Source: Candidatus Magasanikbacteria bacterium RIFCSPHIGHO2_01_FULL_41_23
GTDB lineage: Bacteria > Patescibacteria > ABY1 > Magasanikbacterales > UBA922
Length of the DNA stretch: 64,000 nucleotides
Direction: 5' to 3'
Assembly (NCBI GenBank): GCA_001782805.1
Contig: MFPT01000021.1
Span: 1-64,000, forward strand
The number at the start of each line of letters is the position of its first letter. Within the stretch, counting starts at the first letter, position 1. Position numbers and translations under genes: made by a program. Positions 1-7,732 of the stretch are shown in pieces. The notes below the pieces were generated by a model that was not told the DNA's origin, ran no database searches, and was given only the letters and a program-made list of their open reading frames with translations.

Positions 1-107
1 AGACGAATATACTTTTGCTGAAAGCTGAGTATGATGACTTACTGAGAATGCATAATCCGTTAGACTATCAGTTGAACAAAAGGATATCGTCGAATTTTGC
101 TTAAGTC
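1..107. repeat. Composite intergenic repeat, copy A1 (cut by window edge)
   Basis: This stretch recurs nearly unchanged at 6697-6797, 22543-22650 and, in part, 46339-46425. Shared words include AAAGCTGAGTAT, AATGCATAATCCG and AAAAGGATATCGT. It has no convincing reading frame. It lies directly upstream of adk, as other copies lie upstream of recO and the 22731 gene, so it may carry regulatory or mobile-element function. The left end is outside the window. Confidence 0.85.
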
Positions 108-148
108 TTAGGGAAAACTGATTTTGTTTAATATCAAAAATAAAAAAT

Positions 149-820
149 ATGTCAGTCAATAAAAAAATAATTATTTTGTTGGGTGTGCCGGGAAGTGGCA
201 AAGGAACACAAGCGCGTTTTTTGGTTGATGATTGGGGAATGGCGCATGTTTCCACTGGTGATTTGTTGCGCGCGTTGGAAGTTGACCCAAATGGCGATGA
301 CAATGATAAACAAAAATTAGCGGATATGAAAGCGGGTAAATTAGTGGCGGATGATTTGATTTATAAATTGGCGTTTGCGGAAATTGAACGGAATTTGGCG
401 CTGGGGAAAAGCGTGGTGTTGGATGGCGCGATTCGTTCGGTTGAGCAAGCGCAAAAATATAATGAATTTTTTATAGCGCAAGGTGTAAATGATTCAGTTT
501 TGGCAATTGAATTGACACTTTCCGATGATTTGAGTTTTAAGCGTTTAATCAAACGCAAAGTTTGCGCTGATTGCGCGGATATTATTCCGTATGCGGTTGA
601 TAATGAAACCAAAACAAAATGTGAAAAATGCGGTGGAAAATTAATAACGCGTGGCGATGATAATCCAACAACTGCCCAAAAACGGATTGAGGAACAAGGG
701 AATGCCAAACTTCAGCCGATTGTGGCATATTATCGCGCGGGCGGACATTTGGTTTCCGTGGATGGCAGTCAACCAATTTTGGATGTTGATACGCAGGTTA
801 AGAAAATTTTGACTGATTAA
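149..820 (+). CDS. adk: Adenylate kinase
   Basis: Cytoplasmic nucleotide kinase (ATP + AMP = 2 ADP), 223 aa, normal family length. The P-loop GVPGSGKGTQ sits at about residues 12-21. The AMP-binding STGDLLR follows, and a LID domain at about residues 139-161 carries two CxxC pairs (CADC, CEKC), the zinc-binding LID type found in Gram-positive and many other bacteria. In most bacteria adk sits between secY and map. Here map is displaced to 5304 by an insert of four genes. Repeat A1 lies immediately upstream. The start is the only in-frame ATG before the P-loop; there is no clear Shine-Dalgarno sequence, as for most genes in this window. Identity is secure. Confidence 0.97.
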   Translation: MSVNKKIIILLGVPGSGKGTQARFLVDDWGMAHVSTGDLLRALEVDPNGDDNDKQKLADMKAGKLVADDLIYKLAFAEIERNLALGKSVVLDGAIRSVEQAQKYNEFFIAQGVNDSVLAIELTLSDDLSFKRLIKRKVCADCADIIPYAVDNETKTKCEKCGGKLITRGDDNPTTAQKRIEEQGNAKLQPIVAYYRAGGHLVSVDGSQPILDVDTQVKKILTD

Positions 821-942
821 TTTATTAAGGAAATTAAAATAAAAATTCACTGCGTATCTTTTTCTGAGATCCGCCCGACCGGGACGGACTCAAAAAAGCT
901 ACATCCGTTCCATTTTTATTTTAATCCATAAAAATGCAGAAG

Positions 943-975
943 CCGGGTCGTTGTTGGAAACGCCCGGCTTTTTGC
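943..975. terminator. GC-rich hairpin plus T run after adk
   Basis: GCCGGG and CCCGGC arms enclose about 15 nt and are followed by CTTTTTG on the + strand. It probably ends the adk transcript and separates it from the convergent mini-gene at 1070-1306. The DNA between 841 and 942 has no gene that I can support. Confidence 0.6.
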
Positions 976-1012
976 TCCTTACGGATCTGCCGTACTTGCG
1001 AAGGCAGATCGT

Positions 1013-1060
1013 CTCCGGACAGGACGTCCGGAGGACCCGAGTTCCCCGACGTGAAGTCGG
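1013..1060. terminator. Two GC-rich hairpins downstream of the GC-rich mini-gene
   Basis: The first hairpin has arms CTCCGGAC/GTCCGGAG at 1013-1034. The second, at 1042-1060, is CCCCGACGTGAAGTCGGGG. The core GACGTGAAGTC of the second recurs, as GACATGAAGTC or its complement, in hairpins at 45073-45101 and 45879-45905 beside the two other GC-rich mini-genes. Neither is followed by a long T run on the minus strand, so intrinsic termination is likely but not certain. Confidence 0.5.
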
Positions 1061-1069
1061 GGGCGGGGA

Positions 1070-1306
1070 TTAGTGGGGGAGATATTCATCCCGCTCCAGG
1101 ATGTCGTTGGCCTGTTGGAGGCCTTCGCGAGGAGAGATCTCTCTTTCCTCAATCCGGTGCGCGATCATCTTCAGCTCTCCCGACTGGATCTGAAGTCTAT
1201 TGTCGTCGTTATCCCACACTTTCGCCGCGATCTCTAGGATCGTCAGCGCCGTGGGATGCGTGGCCACGTGCCACGAAGTCCCTACTCGGATTGGTGTTCC
1301 CACCAT
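1070..1306 (-). CDS. GC-rich mini-gene, hypothetical 78-aa protein
   Basis: I do not recognise this protein. The frame stays open to 1387, but the ATG at 1306 follows a strong AAGGAGG Shine-Dalgarno about 9 nt upstream, so I start there. The product begins MVGTPIRVGTSW and ends in a charged helical segment (EEREISPREG, then ERDEYLPH). Local DNA is far richer in G+C than the adjacent genes and uses GC-rich codons, like the mini-genes at 45126 and 45579. No membrane segment or known motif is visible. It is convergent with adk. The strong ribosome site and flanking hairpins suggest a real, possibly acquired, cassette; the alternative is non-coding structured DNA. Confidence 0.6.
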   Translation of the reverse strand: MVGTPIRVGTSWHVATHPTALTILEIAAKVWDNDDNRLQIQSGELKMIAHRIEEREISPREGLQQANDILERDEYLPH

Positions 1307-1482
1307 GGGGGGTCTCCCTCCTTTTGACTTTTTTGGACGAAAGCTTTCATTGTGCCAGTCTGATACCAACCAAGAAAGCGTGGTCATTATATAGGGAATA
1401 CTCTATTTGTCAATAGCTTTTTTATTTTCAAATTACCTTTATGGACTTGTTTTTTTGATTCAAAATGATAAACTAAGCCCGT

Positions 1483-2442
1483 ATGTATACTAAAAAACTT
1501 AAAATTAAATTACCTGCCTCAAGTAGCTCTCAATATGATCTTAACGATTACGTCTTTGCCGATAAATTAGCTGACAACAATACTCCTTTTGTATCACACA
1601 CAATAGAAATTTGGCGACATAAAAAAAGCCGTAAAAAAGTGGTTGTAAAAAAGGTTAGGCACGGCTGTGAACATTCTCTTGTCGCGGATTTAATTGGTCA
1701 AAGATTTTTTTCTTTAGCTAATTTACCAGTGCCCAAAACTTCCTTGGTAAAATTTCAAGGCAGATACTGTCTAGTAGAAGAATTTTTGTATGGTTATTCA
1801 AATTCTCCCGATCCGTTAGTATTACCAAAACATCATGAAAATAATCGAGTTGTAAAGTCTGGTATAATATGGGATATATGGTTGGGTCACTACGATCGCC
1901 AACCTTATAATTTTATGTTCAAAGGGAAAGATGTTATTTTTATTGATTTTGGTGGTAGCCTTACGTCCAGCCCTAGCGGACAGATAAAGGGATTTTATTC
2001 TACAGTGTCTGACCAAGAAATTTTGCGTTGTGTGAGAGCTTTTCAGGGCAATCAACCTGTAAATGCAGCGTATGGGAAAGTAATTTCAGTTATAGCTGGA
2101 GCATATAATCCTCTTATCTTGGATAAACATTTGATTAAAATTTTAATAAAAAAGTTAGCAAAAATCACAGACGAACAAATTGATACAATCGTCGACGAGG
2201 CAAGTATGCCTTTTATCAAAAAAAATTCTAGAAGAATTGAAAGAATTCTAAAGACCCTAAGCCTGAAGCTGAAAATACCACTAGAAAAATTGCATTATAG
2301 ACACTATCATCGAAATTTTTTTGAAGCCCAAGAAACCTATCAAATTATTCATGATAATTTCAACAATGATGAAAGTCAATATTTGAAGTGGGCTCTTAAA
2401 GAAAGAAGAAATAGTATTGTTCATAAATTTTCTAATATTTAG
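1483..2442 (+). CDS. Kinase-fold protein of unknown substrate
   Basis: This 319-aa protein shows a kinase-like active-site pattern. A catalytic loop GHYDRQPYNF has His136, Asp138 and Asn143, followed by IDFGG with Asp155 in the DFG position. That spacing recalls the HipA/PI3-4-kinase/CotH-like branch of the protein-kinase fold. An upstream lysine-rich strand (KKVVVKKVRHG) could supply the ATP-binding lysine, and EEF at about residues 97-99 resembles a hinge. The C-terminal 150 residues are helical and basic. It is the first gene of a three-gene + strand unit (2 nt gap to the next gene) inserted between adk and map. Substrate and role cannot be read from the sequence; phosphorylation of a protein or small molecule is inferred from the fold only. 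Confidence 0.6.
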   Translation: MYTKKLKIKLPASSSSQYDLNDYVFADKLADNNTPFVSHTIEIWRHKKSRKKVVVKKVRHGCEHSLVADLIGQRFFSLANLPVPKTSLVKFQGRYCLVEEFLYGYSNSPDPLVLPKHHENNRVVKSGIIWDIWLGHYDRQPYNFMFKGKDVIFIDFGGSLTSSPSGQIKGFYSTVSDQEILRCVRAFQGNQPVNAAYGKVISVIAGAYNPLILDKHLIKILIKKLAKITDEQIDTIVDEASMPFIKKNSRRIERILKTLSLKLKIPLEKLHYRHYHRNFFEAQETYQIIHDNFNNDESQYLKWALKERRNSIVHKFSNI

Positions 2443-2444
2443 TT

Positions 2445-3824
2445 ATGGCTGAAATGACAGAATCAAAAATTCTATCAATGCCAGGCGAACATGAGCGGTC
2501 AGAAAAATTTACGCGTATTTTTCAATTTATTCCAACCCGTATTGAAAACGGGAAAGAATTCGATGGTATTCCTATATCATTGACCGTGGTTGGTAGAGAA
2601 GATGGGGAACCAAATGAGGAAAAAGAGTTAATGGGTGGAATTGTCGCGGATATATCAGCCAAACATCTTGCTGAAATTCAAAACCAGGGAAAAATTGTGC
2701 TTTGGAATATGGCGACAGGAAAGACATTTGATTGGCGTCGTCATCTTAAAGATGCATTTGCTAAACATGGTGTTGACCCCACACGTATTATAGTAATGGC
2801 AAAGGAAGACTGCTGGGATAAGGATGGAAAGCATATGCCACCAGGAGATAGTTTGGATTTTAGAGGAAAGAGAATTGAATCTTTCCACAAACTATTTGAC
2901 ATTGAACCCAGAAACGTCAGTGTTTGCCCTGAAGGTGAAATAGAAGGTAATCTCTTTGTGCCTGATTACGGTATGTCTCCCCAAGATGGTGTTGACTATA
3001 TGAATCAAACATGGATGCAACTTATTAATTCTGGTAAGGTAGAAAGCTATACTACAAGTGGAGTTGGCAAAGATCTTCATATTGCTGAAATGCAAATTAA
3101 TAATATGGGAATTGACCGTTCTTTAGAACAGATGCCGTTTTTTGCTCTTCCTGAATCTGATTATAGTCATGCACGTGGTCACTTTAAATGGGATAAAGAC
3201 GGTACGCAATTTTATCCGCAAAGTAATGTTTTTGTTGATTTACAAGAGGATGGGGATTTTGCTCCTGCTGGGCGAGCGGAAGAATATCATGGTTTTGGAA
3301 CTGTAATGGGTATGGGTTGGAGAGCTATTACAGAAACGAAAGGTGGCGCCTTATTTGCGTTTGATACCAAAGATAAAGCCTTGGCCGCTCGTATGGCTCT
3401 TGAGGGTGCATTTTCTGGTAGAATTGTGGATCAGCAGGGTGCTGATGTCGCACGTATTACTAGGGATAGAGGCGAGGGAGATGAAATTTGGGAAGATCTT
3501 TCTTCTTTTGCTCTTGATCTAGAGAGAGAAGGTATTCTTGAATCAGGTATAGTGGAAAAAATTGGTTTAGACAATAATTTATCACTCGTTGATCAGTTAT
3601 TACGGGCAATATATAGCTCGTATGAAGCTAAGAGAATTTTGGCTAAAAATATTGAACAACGACAAAAATACTTTGAGCCTTTGTGGCGTTTCGTAAATCG
3701 CTATGTGGGCAAACGATCACCCCTATCGCAACAAATAAGATTGTTGGTATCGCGCGGTGTTAAGATTGATTTTGTTATGACAACCGATGCCGCCACTCAA
3801 CTCCCTCTGCCTGTTCAAGATTAA
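2445..3824 (+). CDS. Hypothetical protein, middle gene of the adk-map insert
   Basis: I do not recognise this 459-aa protein. It appears cytosolic, with no signal peptide or membrane segment. It begins two bases after the kinase-fold gene, so the two are likely co-transcribed and translationally coupled. Visible features are an acidic N-terminal region with MGGIVADISAKHL, a central region rich in Gly, Asp and aromatics (ESDYSHARGHFKWDKDG), a GFGTVMGMGW stretch, and a helical C-terminal third. The conserved-looking Asp, His and Trp residues hint at an enzyme or binding domain, but no named motif is present. Its function is best sought jointly with its two neighbours. Confidence 0.7.
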   Translation: MAEMTESKILSMPGEHERSEKFTRIFQFIPTRIENGKEFDGIPISLTVVGREDGEPNEEKELMGGIVADISAKHLAEIQNQGKIVLWNMATGKTFDWRRHLKDAFAKHGVDPTRIIVMAKEDCWDKDGKHMPPGDSLDFRGKRIESFHKLFDIEPRNVSVCPEGEIEGNLFVPDYGMSPQDGVDYMNQTWMQLINSGKVESYTTSGVGKDLHIAEMQINNMGIDRSLEQMPFFALPESDYSHARGHFKWDKDGTQFYPQSNVFVDLQEDGDFAPAGRAEEYHGFGTVMGMGWRAITETKGGALFAFDTKDKALAARMALEGAFSGRIVDQQGADVARITRDRGEGDEIWEDLSSFALDLEREGILESGIVEKIGLDNNLSLVDQLLRAIYSSYEAKRILAKNIEQRQKYFEPLWRFVNRYVGKRSPLSQQIRLLVSRGVKIDFVMTTDAATQLPLPVQD

Positions 3825-3842
3825 TTTGATAATCAAAATTTT

Positions 3843-5294
3843 ATGAGTAATAAAGTCGGATTTTTGCAAAAGGTACATTTTGACTTTGTTGCTGATTTTT
3901 TAAAAGATAAAATTAGAGTATTATTGGAGGTTAATACTAATGGAACGACGGATCATCTTATTGATGTTAGTAAACATTCTTTTTATCTACAGCGTTGGAT
4001 TGAAGACATGACTTTTTTTGGTTGGCCTGAAGTGAGTCAAACCTTAAAAAAAGAATTTTTGAAAAACTTTGGTACAGAAGAAATACTGCACGAAATTTTT
4101 ATAAAGAATTTTTTGCGAGCACTACCGTTGTTATCAGGTAGGCAAATTTTGGGAGAGAATACCTATACTGTATTAAATCAGAATGTATACTATCGAAGCT
4201 GTATTGGCGAGTGGTATGAAATATCTCCCGAAGAAGTTTTTTTGTTGCTTCCTGAATTATCAAAACCAGTAAATAATTTTTTGAAGGAAAATTTGGACAG
4301 CACATATACTATGACTGTTTATGATAACTTATTTACAGATTGGCAAAAGAAAGATTGGGATTTTCGTCTCAAGGAAGACCTATTAGTTTTTAAAGAAGGC
4401 GTAAACACGCCCGATGAATATTTTGCGTTATCAAATACACAAATAAAAAATATTTTAAAAACTCCGCCGTCCTTTAGAGCCATTCAATCAAGTCACAAAC
4501 AAGATATACATTATTTGGAACGTCTGGTTAAGGTATCTTTTAAAATTATACAATTTGTTAATAAACTTCGTGATAAATCTGTTTACCCGTTGTATATATT
4601 ACGTGACGGGATGATGTTCGCCGAGACTCAGAAAATATTTGATTTATTGCAACACGAAACTACCTACAGTGGCCAAGTTATGATCGGGAGAAAACTCTTG
4701 AGTATTTCTGGGCAGGATGAAGTATATTGGCATTTGGTAGTTGAAGCATTATACACTGCACTTTATACAGTACATACTGATTTTGATTTATTTTATAGAG
4801 AATATACCAAACAAATGCGCGATTTGGAAAATACGAATCAAGGTTTACATGAACTTTTTATGCGGTTGATCCCTTATCTGGAATCTCATATAGATGAAGC
4901 ATTGCGGTACGGCTTAAAGATTGTAATTGTAGATACTGGTTTGCAGGGTTCAGTTAATATGCTGGTTAAATATCTTATTGATTCTTATATTTTACCAAAG
5001 ACAAAAATCCGAAATGAATGCGATATCTTTATGTGTGTTGTGGGAGAATGGTTTAAGGAGGTCTATGCTGGGAAATTTGCCGATAATTATTATCCAATGA
5101 TGAGAGATATTGAGATTTTTTATAGAAGTGAGCATATATATCAATATAAAAGTGGAAGTTTTATGAATGGTAAATTGGAGGTTGAAATGGGAAAGAAAGA
5201 GGATCAATCAAGAGCCAATTTTGAGCTTATTGTACTTGCTGTAACTTCAATCCTTATGCATGAAAAGGGATTTATTGGCAATGATAGCCATTAA
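3843..5294 (+). CDS. Hypothetical protein with RDG and DTG motifs
   Basis: This 483-aa protein is the last gene of the three-gene insert. Two motifs stand out: YILRDGMMFAE at about residue 250 and VIVDTGLQGSVN at about residue 364. The pairing of an RDG...E segment with a later DTG.QGS segment resembles uncharacterised HAD-like proteins of polysaccharide clusters (RDG... and DIGW.GS). The second motif also recalls the PRPP loop of phosphoribosyltransferases. Assignment to either is tentative. No signal peptide or membrane helix is seen. It ends 9 nt before map. Together with the kinase-fold gene it may form a small-molecule or glycan modification unit, but that is inference. Confidence 0.65.
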   Translation: MSNKVGFLQKVHFDFVADFLKDKIRVLLEVNTNGTTDHLIDVSKHSFYLQRWIEDMTFFGWPEVSQTLKKEFLKNFGTEEILHEIFIKNFLRALPLLSGRQILGENTYTVLNQNVYYRSCIGEWYEISPEEVFLLLPELSKPVNNFLKENLDSTYTMTVYDNLFTDWQKKDWDFRLKEDLLVFKEGVNTPDEYFALSNTQIKNILKTPPSFRAIQSSHKQDIHYLERLVKVSFKIIQFVNKLRDKSVYPLYILRDGMMFAETQKIFDLLQHETTYSGQVMIGRKLLSISGQDEVYWHLVVEALYTALYTVHTDFDLFYREYTKQMRDLENTNQGLHELFMRLIPYLESHIDEALRYGLKIVIVDTGLQGSVNMLVKYLIDSYILPKTKIRNECDIFMCVVGEWFKEVYAGKFADNYYPMMRDIEIFYRSEHIYQYKSGSFMNGKLEVEMGKKEDQSRANFELIVLAVTSILMHEKGFIGNDSH

Positions 5295-5303
5295 TTTTTC
5301 AAT

Positions 5304-6122
5304 ATGTACACCAAAAAACCACAAGAAATTGAATTGATAATTGAAGGCGGAAAATTAATGGGCGAAATTTTGGAAAAATTGGCCGGACTGATTAAGCCTG
5401 GTGTTTCGGCCTGGGAAATTGATGTTCTGGCTGAACAATTGATTTTGGAAGCGGGTGGCAAGCCGGCATTTAAAGGCTATCGCACGCGCAAAACCGATCC
5501 GCCGTTTCCCTCCACAGTTTGTTTTTCCATTAACCAAGAATTGGTGCATGGCATTCCGCGTCAAGATAAAATAGTCAAAGATGGTGATATTGTGAGTTTG
5601 GATATTGGTATGGAATATCCCGTATTTAAAACGACAGCGGGTAAAGCCGATAAAGGATATTTTACTGATACAGCGCTGACGGTCGCGGTGGGAAAAATTC
5701 CCCAAGAAGTTGAGAAATTAATGGCAGTGACGCGTGAAGCATTGGAAGTTGGCATTCGTGCGGCGCAGGTTGGCAAGACAGTGGCGGATATTGGCCGGGC
5801 GATTCAAACATACGTGGAAAGCGAAGGAAAATATGGAATTGTGCGGGATTTGGTTGGTCATGGCGTAGGTCATGCGGTGCACGAAGCGCCGCGCGTGCCC
5901 AATTATTATGATAAAGATTTAGAAAACTGGATTTTACAACCGGGTGTGGTGATTGCGATTGAGCCTATGATTGCGCTCGGGAGTGAACGAGTGGACATTG
6001 CGCGCGATGGTTGGACGATTTTTACGCGCGATAAAAGTTTGAATGCGCATTTTGAACACACTATTATAATTGCAAAAGATGGGCCGATAGTGGCGACGAG
6101 ACGTCCAAATGAATTTTTGTAA
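5304..6122 (+). CDS. map: Methionine aminopeptidase, type I
   Basis: Removes the initiator methionine from nascent proteins in the cytoplasm; two-metal enzyme, 272 aa. The expected ligands are visible: His in ELVHGIPR, Asp in VSLDIGMEY, Asp in YFTDTALTV, His in VGHGVGHAVHEAP, Glu in AIEPM and Glu in HFEHTI. No N-terminal zinc-finger extension is present, so it is the short bacterial type Ia/b class. It overlaps nothing and is followed one base later by ruvX, so the two are probably one transcript. Its usual partner adk is 4.5 kb away because of the insert. Confidence 0.97.
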   Translation: MYTKKPQEIELIIEGGKLMGEILEKLAGLIKPGVSAWEIDVLAEQLILEAGGKPAFKGYRTRKTDPPFPSTVCFSINQELVHGIPRQDKIVKDGDIVSLDIGMEYPVFKTTAGKADKGYFTDTALTVAVGKIPQEVEKLMAVTREALEVGIRAAQVGKTVADIGRAIQTYVESEGKYGIVRDLVGHGVGHAVHEAPRVPNYYDKDLENWILQPGVVIAIEPMIALGSERVDIARDGWTIFTRDKSLNAHFEHTIIIAKDGPIVATRRPNEFL

Positions 6123-6123
6123 T

Positions 6124-6501
6124 ATGAATATTTTGGGAATTGATTTTGGCAAAAAGCGGATTGGTTTGGCCTGGATGCAGATGGGATTGGATGTGGTTTT
6201 GCCGTTTGGAATTATTGAACATAAAAATGCCGTGGCGGAAATCGTACGATTGTGTGAAGCAGAAAAAATTGGAAAAATAATTTGCGGTTTGCCACTTGGT
6301 TTGGATGGAAAAGAAAATGCGAATACTGTCGCCGTACGCGATTTTGTCGCGCAATTAAAAAATAGCAGTGTTTGTCCAGTTGAATTCATTGACGAACGAT
6401 TCAGTTCTGCGGCCGCGGATAGAATTTCCGGCGACGCGAGTCGCGATGAAAAAGCCGCGATGATTATTTTGCAGATATATCTTGATCGTGCTAACTCATA
6501 A
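6124..6501 (+). CDS. ruvX: Putative pre-16S rRNA nuclease / Holliday junction resolvase YqgF
   Basis: RNase H-fold protein of the YqgF/RuvX family, 125 aa. The N-terminal NILGIDFGKKRIGLAW holds the first catalytic Asp and the family's KRIG signature. GLPLGLDGKEN and a later FIDERFSS follow, the latter carrying a further acidic residue; the C-terminal region has DASRDEKAA. I start at the ATG at 6124, one base after the map stop; an upstream in-frame ATG would overlap map. The family matures 16S rRNA 5' ends and has been proposed to resolve recombination intermediates. Confidence 0.93.
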   Translation: MNILGIDFGKKRIGLAWMQMGLDVVLPFGIIEHKNAVAEIVRLCEAEKIGKIICGLPLGLDGKENANTVAVRDFVAQLKNSSVCPVEFIDERFSSAAADRISGDASRDEKAAMIILQIYLDRANS

Positions 6502-6514
6502 AAATTCCGTTTTT

Positions 6515-6655
6515 CCTAGCTCTTAAGCAAACTTCGTGAGACCGTTTTTCTCGACCCTCGACCGTGCTCGGGAATCGAGAAAAAGATCTCACTCCAGTTT
6601 GCTTCAAAGATTAATTGAATCTTTTGCCGTTGCATTGGTATATCTTAACTCACGA
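6515..6655. repeat. Hairpin module of the composite repeat, inverted orientation
   Basis: GTGAGACCGTTTTTCTCGA at 6536 pairs with TCGAGAAAAAGATCTCAC ending at 6592. Outer arms AAGCAAACT and AGTTTGCTT extend the stem. The same module occurs in opposite orientation at 9277-9333 and 46234-46312. Because both arms are present, inversion about the hairpin is easy to picture. An open frame across it (6536-6802) is just repeat DNA. Confidence 0.8.
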
Positions 6656-6858
6656 TTGCAACACCAAACATCCACTATACTAATAAGCAAAATGGAGACG
6701 AATATACTTTTGCTGAAAGCTGAGTATGATTACTTGTTTAGAATGCATAATCCGTTAGACTATCAGTTGAACAAAAGGATATCGTCGAATTTTGCTTACT
6801 AGGGAGTAAGGTGAAGTTTGCTTACGAGTTAGAACGAATGAAATTTGATTACGACTTA
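6656..6858. repeat. Composite intergenic repeat, copy A2
   Basis: It starts with GCAACACCAAACATCCACTA and continues through the 100-nt core seen at 1-107 into degenerate units of about 23 nt of the type AAGTTTGMTTAMGASTTAGAA. It ends about 20 nt before recO. The best full-length match is at 22503-22712. Confidence 0.85.
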
Positions 6859-6879
6859 TAAAAAACAAGGTTTTATTGT

Positions 6880-7680
6880 ATGAAAGCAATTGTACTGAGC
6901 CGTCGATCGCATCGCGAATATGATGAAATTATTTCTTTGTATACGTATGATAATGGTCGAGTGGAAGTTTTGGCAAAAGGCAATAAAAAAATTGTCAGCA
7001 AACAATCGCCATTTTTGGAACCTTTTTCCATAATTGAATGTGCCATTATCCCTGGCCGCGAAATTGATCATCTGGCCAAAACGCAATCAGTGGAATATTT
7101 TCCCCGCATCAGACAAGATGAATTTAAAAGTAGGGCAGGAATATGGGCAGCAACTTTGACGCGTGCGCTTACTCCTGAGCATGTTCCGGACAAACACATT
7201 TTTTTTGCGCTTAAAAATTGGTTGGAATTTTTAGAAAAAATTGATAATGCGTCGCCAATTATATTGGATGCGTTTGCGATTGTCCTCATGAGATTGCTTG
7301 GTTTTATTCCGCAATTGGAAGAGTGCGTTATTTGTCACAAAGAATTTAAAATTATTGCGCACGATTTTTTGGCTAATGAAAATAAACTTGAGCCGGGCAT
7401 ATATTATGCGGGAGGCGGATTGGTTTGCGGTCAGTGTCGATTGTTAAAACAAAATATAGGGGAGGAAATCGCTGTCTTGGGTTTACAAGAATTAAGCGCT
7501 TTATCTCTTTTGGTAAAAGGCGATTGGCGATTGATCGTTGATTTTGAAATTGAGAAGTCCGAATCCATACGACTTCACGAAGTCGTATATAAATTTGTTC
7601 TCTATCATTCCGAAGTTCCTCTGCGTAATTGGGGTTTTTTGTTTACCATGAGCGAGCTAGCGAGTCGAATGGTTACTTGA
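6880..7680 (+). CDS. recO: DNA repair protein RecO
   Basis: Recombination mediator that helps load RecA on single-stranded DNA with RecF/RecR. The 266-aa length fits. The N-terminal OB-fold starts MKAIVLSRRSHREYDEIIS, the usual RecO opening (alternating strands, then YTYDNGRVEVLAKG). The helical C-terminal domain carries a four-cysteine cluster ECVICHKEF...GLVCGQC at about residues 148-188, as in zinc-binding RecO proteins. It stops at TGA, evidence that UGA is not recoded. It stands alone between repeat A2 and asnS. Confidence 0.9.
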   Translation: MKAIVLSRRSHREYDEIISLYTYDNGRVEVLAKGNKKIVSKQSPFLEPFSIIECAIIPGREIDHLAKTQSVEYFPRIRQDEFKSRAGIWAATLTRALTPEHVPDKHIFFALKNWLEFLEKIDNASPIILDAFAIVLMRLLGFIPQLEECVICHKEFKIIAHDFLANENKLEPGIYYAGGGLVCGQCRLLKQNIGEEIAVLGLQELSALSLLVKGDWRLIVDFEIEKSESIRLHEVVYKFVLYHSEVPLRNWGFLFTMSELASRMVT

Positions 7681-7732
7681 ATCTCCAAGCAAAGTATAGT
7701 ACACTAAACAAAAGTATTCATTTGAAATTTTT

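Noticed and set aside
934..1416. 160-codon + strand open frame over the GC-rich region
   Set aside because: It runs through the adk terminator and hairpins; the minus-strand frame has the ribosome site and plausible composition.
6536..6802. 88-codon frame in the composite repeat
   Set aside because: It spans repeat modules and a hairpin; the frame is not preserved in other copies.
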